Shown: piece after piece, positions 40,005 through 50,025 of the stretch | Numbering within the stretch: the stretch's first letter is position 1 | Layout: every line of letters starts with the position of its first letter | Translations under genes and position numbers: made by a program | Notes under the pieces: model-generated | What the model saw: the letters and a program-made list of their open reading frames with translations, nothing else | Told to the model about the DNA's origin: nothing | Database searches by the model: none | DNA from: Hoeflea_A sp040932035 | Lineage (GTDB): Bacteria > Pseudomonadota > Alphaproteobacteria > Rhizobiales > Rhizobiaceae | Length of the DNA: 64,000 bases | Assembly (NCBI RefSeq): GCF_040932035.1 | Contig: NZ_JBFRBB010000002.1 | Coordinates: forward strand, 186,001-250,000 | Reading direction: 5' to 3'

Positions 40005-41633
40005 TTAAACCAGGCGCGACTGTTCCAGGGCTGCTTCGATGAAGGATGCAAACAGCGGATGTGGCTCAAGCGGACGTGATTTCAGTTCCGGATGGTACTG
40101 CACGCCGATAAACCAGGGATGGTCCTGATATTCGATTGTTTCCGGCAACACGCCATCGGGCGACATGCCGGAAAAGACCAGCCCCTGCTTCTCAAGTGCA
40201 CCGACATATTCGTGGTTGACCTCATAACGGTGGCGATGCCGCTCCGAAATTTCCGTCGAGCCGTAGATCTCGGAAATATGCGTTCCTTCCTTGAGCCGCG
40301 CCTTGTAGGCTCCAAGCCGCATTGTGCCGCCGAGATCACCGGATTTGGATCGCTTTTCAAGCATATTGCCCTTAAGCCATTCGGTCATCAGGCCGACAAC
40401 CGGTTCCGATGTTTCGCCAAATTCGGTTGATGAGGCCGATTCCAGCCCGGCAAGGGAGCGCGCCGCTTCAACGACGGCCATCTGCATGCCGAAGCAGATA
40501 CCGAAATAAGGAACCTTGCGCTCGCGTGCGAAGCGCGCCGCGAGTATCTTGCCTTCCGCGCCCCGTTCGCCGAAACCGCCCGGTACCAAAATACCATGGA
40601 CCTTTTCAAGCCACGGCGCAGGTTCTTCCTTCTCGAATATTTCCGATTCGATCCATTCGAGATTGACCTTGACGTGATTGGCAATACCGCCGTGATGCAA
40701 CGCTTCGATCAGCGATTTATAGGCATCTTTGAGGCCGGTATATTTGCCGACGACGGCAATCGTGACTTCACCTTCCGGTGTGCGGATGCGTTCGGCCACC
40801 TCTTCCCACCGCTCCATGCGCGGCGCCGGAGCCGGTTCAATGCCGAAAGCCGCAAGAACCTCGTCGTCCAATCCTTCGCGATGGTAGGAAATAGGCACAT
40901 CGTAGATGTTGTCGACGTCCAGAGCCTGAATAACGGCGGATGAACGCACATTGCAGAACAACGACAGTTTGCGCCGCTCTTCCTCCGGAATCGAGCGATC
41001 CGCGCGCACCAGCAGAATGTCCGGCGCAATCCCGATGGACTGCAGTTCCTTGACCGAATGCTGTGTCGGCTTTGTCTTGAGTTCCCCTGCCGCCGGAATC
41101 CACGGCATCAGCGTCAGGTGGATATAGATCGCATTGCCACGTGGCAAATCATTGCCGAGCTGCCGGATCGCTTCCAGGAACGGCATGGCTTCGATATCGC
41201 CGACAGTGCCCCCGATTTCGCAAAGCACGAAATCGTAATCATCATTGCCGTCGAGAACGAAGTCCTTGATTTCATTGGTTACATGCGGAATGACCTGAAC
41301 GGTCGCACCCAGATAGTCGCCGCGCCGTTCCTTATCAATAATCTCCTTGTAGATCCGACCCGTGGTGATGTTGTCGGCCTGAACGGCAGACCGGCCGGTA
41401 AAGCGCTCATAGTGCCCGAGATCGAGATCCGTTTCCGCACCATCGTCGGTTACGAAAACCTCCCCATGCTGATAGGGGCTCATCGTTCCGGGATCGACAT
41501 TGAGATAGGGATCGAGTTTGCGGATGCGTACCCTATAGCCGCGGGCTTGCAGCAATGCACCGAGTGCAGCAGCAGCTATGCCCTTGCCCAAGGAGGAAAC
41601 CACGCCGCCAGTGATGAAAACATATCGCGCCAT
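40005..41633 (-). CDS. pyrG: CTP synthase
   Basis: A 542-residue enzyme converting UTP to CTP with glutamine. The N-terminal synthetase domain begins YVFITGGVVSSLGKGIAAA. The C-terminal glutamine amidotransferase has VPGGFGERG and the nucleophile Cys in FGICFGMQ, with His and Glu in QYHPELKSRP. Length is standard. It follows secG in the tpiA-secG-pyrG order typical of alphaproteobacteria. Confidence 0.97.
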   Translation of the reverse strand: MARYVFITGGVVSSLGKGIAAAALGALLQARGYRVRIRKLDPYLNVDPGTMSPYQHGEVFVTDDGAETDLDLGHYERFTGRSAVQADNITTGRIYKEIIDKERRGDYLGATVQVIPHVTNEIKDFVLDGNDDYDFVLCEIGGTVGDIEAMPFLEAIRQLGNDLPRGNAIYIHLTLMPWIPAAGELKTKPTQHSVKELQSIGIAPDILLVRADRSIPEEERRKLSLFCNVRSSAVIQALDVDNIYDVPISYHREGLDDEVLAAFGIEPAPAPRMERWEEVAERIRTPEGEVTIAVVGKYTGLKDAYKSLIEALHHGGIANHVKVNLEWIESEIFEKEEPAPWLEKVHGILVPGGFGERGAEGKILAARFARERKVPYFGICFGMQMAVVEAARSLAGLESASSTEFGETSEPVVGLMTEWLKGNMLEKRSKSGDLGGTMRLGAYKARLKEGTHISEIYGSTEISERHRHRYEVNHEYVGALEKQGLVFSGMSPDGVLPETIEYQDHPWFIGVQYHPELKSRPLEPHPLFASFIEAALEQSRLV

Positions 41634-41754
41634 GGGCTTTATCCGTTACCGCTTTGTGACTGATTCCACCAGCCCCTAATCGGAATACCGGTGTTTTTTT
41701 GACAGATTTGTGCAGGCACACGACCATTCATCGCGCAATCGCCTGTATTGCACA

Positions 41755-41784
41755 GTAAAAACCGGTGGCACGGAAATGCCACCG
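41755..41784 (-). terminator. Rho-independent terminator of secG
   Basis: CGGTGGCA-TTTCCG-TGCCACCG (minus strand) is a perfect 8-bp stem followed by GGTTTTTACTG. It lies 26 bases after the secG stop and separates secG from pyrG. Confidence 0.85.
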
Positions 41785-41809
41785 ACAAGATTCAAAATAG
41801 ATGCATGAT

Positions 41810-42208
41810 CTATTGGCCGGTCGGAACCTGGCTCTCTCCGCCACTCGGAGTTTCGGGTTTGGGTATGTCGGCGGATCCACCGGACTCCTCGGTTGAGGTT
41901 GGGGTGCCGCCGAGCTGATCAAGAACCGACTGGCCGCCGCTCGGAGCCGTCTGCTCAATCCGCTCGAGAATATCGGTTGGACGCGATTCGTACCTCGCAT
42001 AAATGCCTAGTGCGATGGATGTCGCAAAAAAAGCTGCGGCAAGAATGCCGGTGGTGCGCGTCAGTGCGTCGGCAGCACCGCGTGCAGACATAAGTCCGCC
42101 CGACCCGCCGCCAATACCCAGGGCTCCGCCTTCGGAACGCTGCAGCAAAACAACACCGACAAGCGCAATCACAATCATAAGATGGATAACGATCAAAACC
42201 GTTTGCAT
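41810..42208 (-). CDS. secG: Preprotein translocase subunit SecG
   Basis: A 132-residue inner-membrane protein. It has two hydrophobic helices (VLIVIHLMIVIALVGVVLL and TTGILAAAFFATSIALGIYA) with the conserved QRSEGGALGIGGG loop between them. The C-terminal half is a Pro/Gly/Ser-rich tail (GGSADIPKPETPSGG) as in many alphaproteobacteria. It belongs to the SecYEG translocon. Confidence 0.93.
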   Translation of the reverse strand: MQTVLIVIHLMIVIALVGVVLLQRSEGGALGIGGGSGGLMSARGAADALTRTTGILAAAFFATSIALGIYARYESRPTDILERIEQTAPSGGQSVLDQLGGTPTSTEESGGSADIPKPETPSGGESQVPTGQ

Positions 42209-42334
42209 GGATTTCAGTTCCTGCCTTCAAGGCAAATTGGAAAATTCGCGGCTGTTTACACGAGGCTGGTATTCATTCCAACCCCTTAACGACGATTCAG
42301 CCGCAATAGCACCGCCTAATTTCTACGGCTGTTG

Positions 42335-43093
42335 CTACCTGTATGCTTCACAAATGGCAAGGAAGTCATCGGCTTTCAAGCTTGCGCCGCCAACAAGGGC
42401 GCCATCGACATTACGCACGGACATCAATTCAGCGGCGTTTGAGGGCTTGACGGACCCGCCGTAAAGAAGCCGCATGGCAGCGCCGTTGCCGCCGAAACGG
42501 GCTTCAAGCTCCCGGCGCATAAAGGCATGCGCCTCCTCAACGTCTGCCGCTGTCGGTGTAACGCCGGTCCCGATCGCCCAGACGGGTTCATAGGCAATGA
42601 CCGTATTTTCAGCGGTCGCGGCGTCAGGGACAGAAGCATCGAGCTGACTTTTCAGAACATCAAGGGCCTTGCCGGCGTCGCGCTCTTCTTTTGTCTCGCC
42701 AATGCAAATGATCGCCACGAGGTCCTCACCATGTACGGCCTCGGCCTTCGTTCGTACCGTTTCGCTGCTTTCGCCATGATCGGTCCGGCGCTCCGAATGC
42801 CCGACAATGATATGGGTCGCTGCGGCGTCGCGCATCATGGCAGCGGAAATGTCTCCGGTATGGGCGCCGGAGGCGGCGGTATGGCAGTCCTGGCCGCCGA
42901 TACTCACTCCAGTGTCCTGAACGGCGGCTGCCGCAAGATACACCAGCGTTGCCGGTGGACAGATCAAAGCATCTATTTTCTCACGCAGAGAAGCATCGAT
43001 TCCCGTGGCCATCGCTGTGATCTCCCGCAGAGAATCGCGATTGCCGTTCATCTTCCAGTTTCCGGCTACGAGCGGTTTGATACCAGGTGTCAT
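42335..43093 (-). CDS. tpiA: Triosephosphate isomerase
   Basis: A 252-residue glycolytic isomerase. Lys14 in GNWKMNG, His in VGHSERR and the catalytic Glu in AYEPVWAIGTG are present, with YGGSVKPSNA for phosphate binding. I chose the ATG at 43093 (MTPGIKPLVAGNWK), which gives the normal length; longer upstream readings lie in non-conserved sequence. It is divergent from ppiD. Confidence 0.96.
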   Translation of the reverse strand: MTPGIKPLVAGNWKMNGNRDSLREITAMATGIDASLREKIDALICPPATLVYLAAAAVQDTGVSIGGQDCHTAASGAHTGDISAAMMRDAAATHIIVGHSERRTDHGESSETVRTKAEAVHGEDLVAIICIGETKEERDAGKALDVLKSQLDASVPDAATAENTVIAYEPVWAIGTGVTPTAADVEEAHAFMRRELEARFGGNGAAMRLLYGGSVKPSNAAELMSVRNVDGALVGGASLKADDFLAICEAYR

Positions 43094-43284
43094 GAGTTCC
43101 CCCAGGGCGTCGTTCGGCATTAAGGTCAGGGAACTATCAAATTGGTGGGATAAATCAATCGGGCACATGCGCCCTGCGTCAATTTCCCTCTGGAGCGGCG
43201 GATTGGCGTGGCAATGGCCTTTCAGCCTTGCGGGGGGCGCATTCGATGCGTAAAACACCCTGAAAAATATGGTCAATGTGTTCG

Positions 43285-43304
43285 CTGCGCCGCAAACGGC
43301 GCAG
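43285..43304 (+). repeat. Hairpin just upstream of ppiD
   Basis: CTGCGCCG-CAAA-CGGCGCAG has perfect 8-bp arms, followed by TTTGTATT and 21 bases before the ppiD ATG. It may act as a leader hairpin or weak attenuator for ppiD-trpD. No leader peptide was identified. Confidence 0.5.
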
Positions 43305-43325
43305 TTTGTATTAAACGGAGTTTTC

Positions 43326-45221
43326 ATGCTCGACGCTCTTCGCAACAGCGCCAAGTCCTGGGTCGTCAAATTATTTTTGCTGCTTCTCGTGCTCTCATTC
43401 GGTGTCTGGGGCATCAGCGGGACGGTCTTCCAGGGAGCGGGTAATTCGGTTGTTACCGTCGGGGACACCCGCGTGACGCCAATCGAATTTCGCCTTGCCT
43501 ACGACCGGCAGGTTGCCAATCTGTCGCGGCAGTTCGGCACGCGGCTGACGCGCGAACAGGCCCGGGCCATGGGAATAGAAAACCAGGTGCTGATACAGGT
43601 CGCAATGAATGCCGCGCTCGACGAGCAATCGCGCCGCATGAACCTGGGGCTCTCCGAAGGCCGCCTCGCAACGCTGATTGCTGAGGATCCTATTTTCCAG
43701 GGCATCGACGGGCGTTTTGACCGGTCGACCTTTTCCAACCTGCTGCGCAATGTCGGCATCAGCGAAGAGGAATTTGTCGTCAGCCAGGAAAATACCGCTA
43801 TCCGCTCGCAGATCGTCGAAGCGATTTCCGACGGTTATAAAGCACCAAAGACCCTGCTGCAGGCTGTCAACCAGTTCGACAATGAGACCCGGACGCTTGA
43901 CTACGTTGTTCTCAATCCCGACATCGTCGGAACAATCGCCGAACCGACCGACGAAGAAATCAAGACCTATTTCGAGGACAACAAGACGGCGTACCGTGCG
44001 CCGGAATATCGCAAGATTGCCTATGTTACGCTTCGGGCAAGCGATCTGGCCGACCCGGCAGCCGTCGCCGACGAATCCGTGCGTAGCGACTATGAGACCT
44101 ACGCCGACCGCTATCGCACGCCCGAAACGCGCACGGTCGAACAATTGAGCTTTGCCAACGACGATGCCGCAAAGGCCGCCGCGGATAAGCTGGCGGCAGG
44201 CGAAAGCTTCGAAGACGTTGTTGCCGCCGAAAGCAAGACAATGAACGATGTGTTGCTTGGCACATTCGAACGTCAGGCAATCCCGGATCAGGCAATCGCT
44301 GACGCGGCCTTTGCGATCTCGCCGGCCGGCGCGACAAGCGGCGTTGTTGAAGGGACCTTCGGACCTGTCATCCTTCGGGTAACCGCAATCACACCGGAAA
44401 ACACCAAGAGTTTTGAAGAGGTGGAAGACAGCATCCGCAATGACCTCGCACTGGTCGAGGCCGAAAACATCCTGCTTGATGTCCACGACGCGTATGAAGA
44501 TGCGCGCGCGGGTGGTGAGACGCTTGAAGAAGCGGCGAAGAAGCAGAAGCTGACCCCCGTCATTATCGATGCAGTCGACCGCACCGCGCAGACACCGGAC
44601 GGTGAAATCCTTCGCGATCTGCCTGAATCCCGAAGGCTTCTTGCGGAAGTCTTTGACACTGATATCAATGTGGAATCCGCGCCGATCAATCTGGGGGCGG
44701 ACGGTTTCATGTGGTACGAGGTGCAGGACATCACCCCTGCCCGCGACCGCACACTGGATGAGGTTCGCACCCGCGCAATCGACGACTGGAAGCGTGAACA
44801 GGCCGCGACTGCCCTCGGGAAACTGGCGACGGAACTGCAAAAGCGGGTCAAGGATGGCGAGGAACTGTCGGCGGTGGCAGCGGACCAGGGCCTGGTGACT
44901 GAAACCAAGTACAATATGAAGAGACGTGATGAAGACGCAGTGTTGGGAACCGCCGCGGTCAATGCCGCTTTTGCCGGACCCGAGGGTCTGGTTGCCGTTG
45001 CAGACGATGCCGGTGGCACGTCAAAAATCCTGATGCAGGTATCCAGTGTTTCAACCCCGGACGCTTCGGAGGTCGCATCTTTGCAACCGGGGACAGATCA
45101 GGCGCTATCAAGGCGTATGGGCGATGACATGCTGACGCAGGCGATCTCGCTGATGCAGACGGATTTTGGTGTTTCTTACGATCCGGCGGCGGCAGAACTT
45201 GCAATTTCATCGGGCCGCTGA
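43326..45221 (+). CDS. ppiD: Periplasmic folding chaperone / peptidyl-prolyl isomerase PpiD-like
   Basis: A 631-residue membrane-anchored protein. One N-terminal helix (WVVKLFLLLLVLSFGVWGIS) is followed by a SurA-N-like domain and a parvulin-type domain (around residue 240-360, with RTVEQLSFANDDAAKAAADKL), in the PpiD architecture. It assists folding of exported proteins. The ATG at 43326 is preferred as it starts directly before the membrane helix. It heads the block with trpD-trpC-moaC-moeA, an order known in alphaproteobacteria. Confidence 0.92.
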   Translation: MLDALRNSAKSWVVKLFLLLLVLSFGVWGISGTVFQGAGNSVVTVGDTRVTPIEFRLAYDRQVANLSRQFGTRLTREQARAMGIENQVLIQVAMNAALDEQSRRMNLGLSEGRLATLIAEDPIFQGIDGRFDRSTFSNLLRNVGISEEEFVVSQENTAIRSQIVEAISDGYKAPKTLLQAVNQFDNETRTLDYVVLNPDIVGTIAEPTDEEIKTYFEDNKTAYRAPEYRKIAYVTLRASDLADPAAVADESVRSDYETYADRYRTPETRTVEQLSFANDDAAKAAADKLAAGESFEDVVAAESKTMNDVLLGTFERQAIPDQAIADAAFAISPAGATSGVVEGTFGPVILRVTAITPENTKSFEEVEDSIRNDLALVEAENILLDVHDAYEDARAGGETLEEAAKKQKLTPVIIDAVDRTAQTPDGEILRDLPESRRLLAEVFDTDINVESAPINLGADGFMWYEVQDITPARDRTLDEVRTRAIDDWKREQAATALGKLATELQKRVKDGEELSAVAADQGLVTETKYNMKRRDEDAVLGTAAVNAAFAGPEGLVAVADDAGGTSKILMQVSSVSTPDASEVASLQPGTDQALSRRMGDDMLTQAISLMQTDFGVSYDPAAAELAISSGR

Positions 45222-45263
45222 TCAAGGTTGTAACAATTCGCCCTCCCGGAGGCACACATCATC

Positions 45264-46292
45264 ATGTCTGAACTCAAAGACTATATCGCGATTGCGGCCA
45301 GCGGCCGGCACCTGACCCGTGAGCAGGCGCAGGAAGCCTTCACAATCATGATGTCGGGCGAAGCGACCGCCGCCCAGATCGGCGGTTTCCTGATGGCGCT
45401 GCGCGTGCGTGGTGAGAGCGTCTCGGAAATCGCAGGCGCAGTCGCCACCATGCGTGAAAAGATGCTGCGTGTGGACGCGCCTGATCATGCTGTCGATATT
45501 GTCGGCACCGGCGGCGATGCATCCGGCTCCTATAATGTGTCCACCTGTTCAGCGCTGGTCGCCGCCGGTGCCGGACTGACGGTCGCAAAGCACGGAAACC
45601 GGGCGCTGTCATCGAAGTCCGGAACCGCGGATGCGCTTACAGCACTCGGCGTGCATCTCGATCTGGAACCGGGAGGAATTGAAGCCTGCATCAATGAGGC
45701 AGGCATCGGCTTCATGTTTGCCCCCGGCCACCACTCGGCGATGCGTCATGTCGGTCCCGCGCGCGTTGAACTCGGCACCCGAACCATCTTCAACCTGCTC
45801 GGTCCGCTCTCCAATCCCGCCAGTGTCAAAAAGCAGCTTCTTGGCGTGTTCGCCCCGGCCTGGACGGAGCCGCTGGCAGAAGTTCTGCGCGACCTCGGTT
45901 CGGAAACCGTCTGGGTGGTGCATGGCGATGGTCTCGATGAAATGACCACGACCGGCACAACCCAGATAGCTGCTCTGGAAAACGGCAATATCCGCAAATT
46001 CGAATTGACCCCGGAGCAGTTCGGCCTGCAGCGCGTGACGATAGACCAGCTCAAGGGCGGTGACGCTGAACACAATGCCGCCGCGCTCCTGGATGTGCTG
46101 CAGGGCACAAAAGGCCCCTACCGCGATATCGTGCTGCTGAATACCGCTGCAGCGCTCGTCATCGGCGGTATAGCGGAAGATATTCCCGAAGGCATCAAAA
46201 AGGCCGAGGAAGCCATCGATGGCGGCGCGGCCAAGGCAAGTCTGGACGCCCTCGTCAGGACCTCTAGCGCCCACGCCAAACAAGAACAATAA
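45264..46292 (+). CDS. trpD: Anthranilate phosphoribosyltransferase
   Basis: A 342-residue enzyme of tryptophan synthesis joining PRPP and anthranilate. The motifs DIVGTGGDASGSYNVST, KHGNRALSSKSGTADAL and the ribose-binding FAPGHHSAMRHVGPAR are all present. It lies 42 bases after ppiD with a GGAGG ribosome site. It runs on into trpC 17 bases later. Confidence 0.96.
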   Translation: MSELKDYIAIAASGRHLTREQAQEAFTIMMSGEATAAQIGGFLMALRVRGESVSEIAGAVATMREKMLRVDAPDHAVDIVGTGGDASGSYNVSTCSALVAAGAGLTVAKHGNRALSSKSGTADALTALGVHLDLEPGGIEACINEAGIGFMFAPGHHSAMRHVGPARVELGTRTIFNLLGPLSNPASVKKQLLGVFAPAWTEPLAEVLRDLGSETVWVVHGDGLDEMTTTGTTQIAALENGNIRKFELTPEQFGLQRVTIDQLKGGDAEHNAAALLDVLQGTKGPYRDIVLLNTAAALVIGGIAEDIPEGIKKAEEAIDGGAAKASLDALVRTSSAHAKQEQ

Positions 46293-46309
46293 CGGGCAGC
46301 GCAACGCAG

Positions 46310-47107
46310 ATGACAGACATTCTTGAAAAGATCGAGGCATACAAGCGCAAGGAAATTGCCGCTGCGCAATCAATAACACCCCTGACTGAGCTCAAGGCTG
46401 GTCTCGGTGATATTGAACCGCCGCGCGGCTTTTTCAATGCCCTGCAGCGGCGTCAGAACGACGGTTCATTCGGCTTGATTGCTGAGATCAAGAAAGCCAG
46501 CCCGTCCAAGGGATTGATCCGCGCCGATTTCGATCCACCCGCACTAGCCGCAGCCTATGAGGCGGGCGGCGCAACCTGCCTTTCCGTCCTGACCGACAGC
46601 CCTTCCTTCCAGGGTGCTCCGGAGTTCCTGACGCAGGCGCGCATTGCCGCAAATCTGCCGGCGCTCAGGAAAGACTTCATGTTCGAACCCTATCAGGTCT
46701 ATGAAGCCCGCTCCTGGGGTGCTGACGCCATTCTCATTATCATGGCTTCACTCTCCGATGACGAAGCCAGGGCGCTGGAGGAAACAGCATTCGAACTTGG
46801 CATGGATGCGCTGATCGAAGTGCATGACGAGGCTGAGATGGACCGGGCACTCGCCCTTCAGTCCCGCCTGCTCGGTGTCAACAACCGCAATCTGCGGACA
46901 TTCGAGGTCAGCCTTGAAAACTGCGAGCGTCTGGCCGCTATGGTGCCTGAGGACAGGCTGCTCGTTGGAGAAAGCGGCATCTTTACCCACGAGGACTGCA
47001 CACGCCTCGCCAAATCGAACATCCGCTCCTTCCTCGTCGGCGAAAGCCTGATGCGCCAGGACGATGTCGCGGCGGCAACCCGCCGCCTCCTCACAGGCGC
47101 AAATTGA
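46310..47107 (+). CDS. trpC: Indole-3-glycerol phosphate synthase
   Basis: A 265-residue TIM-barrel enzyme. The catalytic Lys in IAEIKKASPSKG, ALRKDFMFEPYQVYEAR, LGVNNRNLRTFEV and VGESGIFTHED are all conserved. Length is standard. It is followed by moaC, whose ribosome site overlaps the trpC stop. Confidence 0.96.
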   Translation: MTDILEKIEAYKRKEIAAAQSITPLTELKAGLGDIEPPRGFFNALQRRQNDGSFGLIAEIKKASPSKGLIRADFDPPALAAAYEAGGATCLSVLTDSPSFQGAPEFLTQARIAANLPALRKDFMFEPYQVYEARSWGADAILIIMASLSDDEARALEETAFELGMDALIEVHDEAEMDRALALQSRLLGVNNRNLRTFEVSLENCERLAAMVPEDRLLVGESGIFTHEDCTRLAKSNIRSFLVGESLMRQDDVAAATRRLLTGAN

Positions 47108-47118
47108 GGACAATGAGC

Positions 47119-47616
47119 ATGTCCGGTGACGGAAAACTGACCCATATCAGCGAAGACGGCGAAGCCCATATGGTCGATGTCGGCGGCAAGAACGACGCCG
47201 AGCGCGTTGCGATTGCCGAAGGCTACGTCAAGATGTCGCCCCAGACCCTCGCAACGATCATCGCCGGCGATGCAAAAAAAGGCGATGTGATCGGCGTTGC
47301 CCGGCTCGCCGGCATCATGGCCGCCAAAAAGACATCGGATCTTATTCCGCTTTGCCACCCGCTGATGTTGAGCAAAGTCTCTGTCGACATAACCGAGGTG
47401 CCGGATCTTCCCGGTCTGCGTGTCGAGGCGCTTGCAAAACTCACGGGCAAAACCGGCGTCGAAATGGAAGCCCTGACAGCCGCCTCTGTCGCATGCCTGA
47501 CGATCTACGACATGGCAAAGGCCGTCGATAAGGCGATGGAAATCACCGGCGTAAAACTTCTGTCGAAATCCGGCGGCAAGTCCGGAGACTGGCAACGCGG
47601 CAAGGGTGGCAAATGA
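47119..47616 (+). CDS. moaC: Cyclic pyranopterin monophosphate synthase MoaC
   Basis: A 165-residue enzyme of molybdenum cofactor synthesis. DVGGKNDAERVAIAEG, LIPLCHPLMLSKVSVDI and the end motif MTALTAASVACLTIYDM-type stretch (EALTAASVACLTIYDM) are conserved. I chose the ATG at 47119, as the GAGGA at 47106-47110 is 8 bases upstream; other readings start earlier. It overlaps moeA by four bases. Its product also serves the Mo-enzyme at 31680. Confidence 0.95.
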   Translation: MSGDGKLTHISEDGEAHMVDVGGKNDAERVAIAEGYVKMSPQTLATIIAGDAKKGDVIGVARLAGIMAAKKTSDLIPLCHPLMLSKVSVDITEVPDLPGLRVEALAKLTGKTGVEMEALTAASVACLTIYDMAKAVDKAMEITGVKLLSKSGGKSGDWQRGKGGK

Positions 47617-48836
47617 AGCCTCTCCTTCCCGTCGACGACGCGCGCTCGCGCGTCCTGAAGGATGCCCATCCGATCGAGGACACGGAACAGGCACCGCTGG
47701 AACGCGCCATCGGACGACGGCTCGCCAGCGATGTAAAGGCTGTCCGTTCGCAGCCGCCCTTTGCGGCATCCGCAATGGATGGCTACGCCGTCAGAACCGG
47801 GGACATCGGCGCCCTGCCCTGCACTTTGACGATCATCGGCGAAGCACCGGCAGGTCACGGGTTTACCGGAAGCGTCGAAGCCGGACAGGCCGTCCGCATC
47901 TTCACCGGCGCGCCAGTGCCTGCAGGCGCTGATGCAATCGTCATTCAGGAAGACACCGAGCGGCTGGATGGCGACGAGGTGAAGATCAATATCACCGTCC
48001 CGAAAGGCAACTACATCCGCCCGAAAGGCCTCGACTTTGCCGAAGGTGATGTTGTCCTGCACGCCGGCGAGCGGCTCGATGCAGGGCGTATTACGGTGGC
48101 TGCCGCAATGAATTACCCCGAATTGCCGGTTAAGCGACCACCTCATGTGGCGATCCTCGCGACCGGTGACGAACTCGTCGCCCCGGGCGGTGAGCCGGGC
48201 ACCGATCAGATCATTGCCTCCAACAGCTACGGCGTGCGGGCAATAGCTGAGACCGACGGTGCGGACGTTACGGACCTCGGCATCGCAATCGACCGACAGG
48301 ACGTCATTGAAGCGGCCATCGACCGCGCACTGGCGGGCAAGGTTGACGTGCTTGTCACGCTCGGCGGTGCATCGGTCGGCGATCATGATCTCGTGCAGGA
48401 CGCGCTCATCGCACGCGGCATGCAGCTCGATTTCTGGCGTATTGCAATGCGGCCTGGAAAACCCCTGATGTACGGTCAGGTCAGCGGCCTCCACGTGCTC
48501 GGCCTTCCCGGCAACCCTGTCTCAAGCCTTGTCTGCAGCCACCTCTTCCTGCGCCCGCTGATCGCCCGTCTCTCGGATGAAGAGGAAACTGACCCGCACC
48601 GCGACGCCGTACTCGGCTGTGACGTTGCAGCCAACGACCGCCGCCAGGATTACCTGCGCGCAACGCTTGCCCGCGGCGAGGACGGCACGCTCGTCGCTAC
48701 GCCGTTCGAGAAGCAGGATTCGTCCATGACTAGGATCTTTGCCGAATCCGACTGCCTGATTATCCGTCCGCCGCACGCCGAGGCAGCGACTGCAGGAAGT
48801 CCATGCCGGATTGTGTTGCTGCGGGAACCGGGCTAA
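47613..48836 (+). CDS. moeA: Molybdopterin molybdenumtransferase MoeA
   Basis: A 407-residue enzyme inserting molybdate into molybdopterin. Motifs: PPFAASAMDGYAV, IFTGAPVPAGADAIVIQED, the MoCF domain VAILATGDELVAPGGEPG with TLGGASVGDHDLV, and FWRIAMRPGKPLMYG with GLPGNPVSS. It is co-translated with moaC. In several rhizobia lexA follows moeA; here a convergent MFS gene comes next. Confidence 0.96.
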   Translation: MKPLLPVDDARSRVLKDAHPIEDTEQAPLERAIGRRLASDVKAVRSQPPFAASAMDGYAVRTGDIGALPCTLTIIGEAPAGHGFTGSVEAGQAVRIFTGAPVPAGADAIVIQEDTERLDGDEVKINITVPKGNYIRPKGLDFAEGDVVLHAGERLDAGRITVAAAMNYPELPVKRPPHVAILATGDELVAPGGEPGTDQIIASNSYGVRAIAETDGADVTDLGIAIDRQDVIEAAIDRALAGKVDVLVTLGGASVGDHDLVQDALIARGMQLDFWRIAMRPGKPLMYGQVSGLHVLGLPGNPVSSLVCSHLFLRPLIARLSDEEETDPHRDAVLGCDVAANDRRQDYLRATLARGEDGTLVATPFEKQDSSMTRIFAESDCLIIRPPHAEAATAGSPCRIVLLREPG

Positions 48837-48849
48837 CGGACCCGAACCG

Positions 48850-50025
48850 TCAAACGTGCATGGATGCCCGTCTTCGCTGCAGGAGCAAATGGGTGAGAAT
48901 ACCGAGCAAATAGCACGATACGATCAGGACGATCATTCCGGAAAACCCGAACGACACCAGGATCGCCAGCATAAGCGGCGTTCCGCACGTATTGCCGAGA
49001 TTTCCCATCTGAGCCATCGCGCCGTTTGCCAAAGCCTGCGTATGCGGCCCGCTGTTCAATTGAGGAACGGCCGCAAAACTTGCGCCCTGAACCAGTCCGA
49101 GTGCACAAAACAGACCTATGCACAATGAGGGATTTCCAGGAAAGAGACTGAGGCACAGGGTTATCCCGATCGCAAGAACAAATCCTGTCATGACGACATG
49201 GATGGCCGTGAAGCTTCGCAGAAGAACAATGCCCAATGTCATCGAACTTATAATGCTCGCGAGTGGCATGGCGCCCGTCACAAACGCCCGGCTTTCCTCG
49301 GCAACGGTATCTGGCAGCAACGTGAGGAGCGAAACAAAGGTGAGCGTGTAAAACAACCACCCAAGGGACGGTGCCGCCATGGATGGAGATCTATAGGTCT
49401 CAGCGTGCTGTCTGAGGATCTCCCGAAAATCAGGCATTGATGCACTCGTTTTCGTTTCGGCAGAACCGGGCAGCATGAAATGCAGCAACAGTGCTATGGC
49501 CGCCAGCGCGACGGCATGCGCAATGAATATAGTATGCAGCCCATGAACGGATACCATGGGAATGCCAAACCACGCGACAAGTGCGAATGCGACACCAAAA
49601 AAGGTCCCCCAAAGCGTCAACGTGATCGGACGATGACGTTCGGCGCTGACCTGTGCAATCAAAGTGGGCGCTGCAACAACGATGACGAGGTGAGACAGGC
49701 CTTCGACCACGCGGCTGGCAAGCATAAACGCAAAAGGCGGCAAGGTAGCCTGATAGGCCGAAATGACCGCACCAAGCAACAACGCCGACAGCAACAGCCG
49801 CCGAAATCCCATGCGTGCCACAATCATTCCGGCGGAGGTTCCGAGCAGAATACCCATGAGGCTCAGTATGGAGACAAGGAATCCCAGCTCCGTTCCCGCC
49901 TCGGGGTAAAGCTCCCTGATGCTTGGAAAAATGACGCTTACTTTTGCAAATTGCGCTGCAGCGCCCAGACCTGCCGCCCAGAGGGTCAGGACCAGCCCGA
50001 CTCGCGTATGATCAGTCTCTTTCAT
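48850..50025 (-). CDS. MFS transporter
   Basis: A 391-residue major-facilitator protein with about twelve hydrophobic segments and the loop-2/3 motif GMIVARMGFRRLLLSALLLG. The ATG at 50025 (MKETDHTRVGLVLTLWAAG) is preferred over an upstream reading. It lies between moeA (convergent, 13 bases apart) and the paa genes (86 bases downstream of the paaE stop on the same strand). Substrate is unknown; uptake of an aromatic acid is possible by context only. Confidence 0.85.
   Translation of the reverse strand: MKETDHTRVGLVLTLWAAGLGAAAQFAKVSVIFPSIRELYPEAGTELGFLVSILSLMGILLGTSAGMIVARMGFRRLLLSALLLGAVISAYQATLPPFAFMLASRVVEGLSHLVIVVAAPTLIAQVSAERHRPITLTLWGTFFGVAFALVAWFGIPMVSVHGLHTIFIAHAVALAAIALLLHFMLPGSAETKTSASMPDFREILRQHAETYRSPSMAAPSLGWLFYTLTFVSLLTLLPDTVAEESRAFVTGAMPLASIISSMTLGIVLLRSFTAIHVVMTGFVLAIGITLCLSLFPGNPSLCIGLFCALGLVQGASFAAVPQLNSGPHTQALANGAMAQMGNLGNTCGTPLMLAILVSFGFSGMIVLIVSCYLLGILTHLLLQRRRASMHV

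Noticed and set aside
43395..44840. Long minus-strand open frame opposite ppiD
   Set aside because: Shadow of ppiD; its composition is that of an antisense reading.
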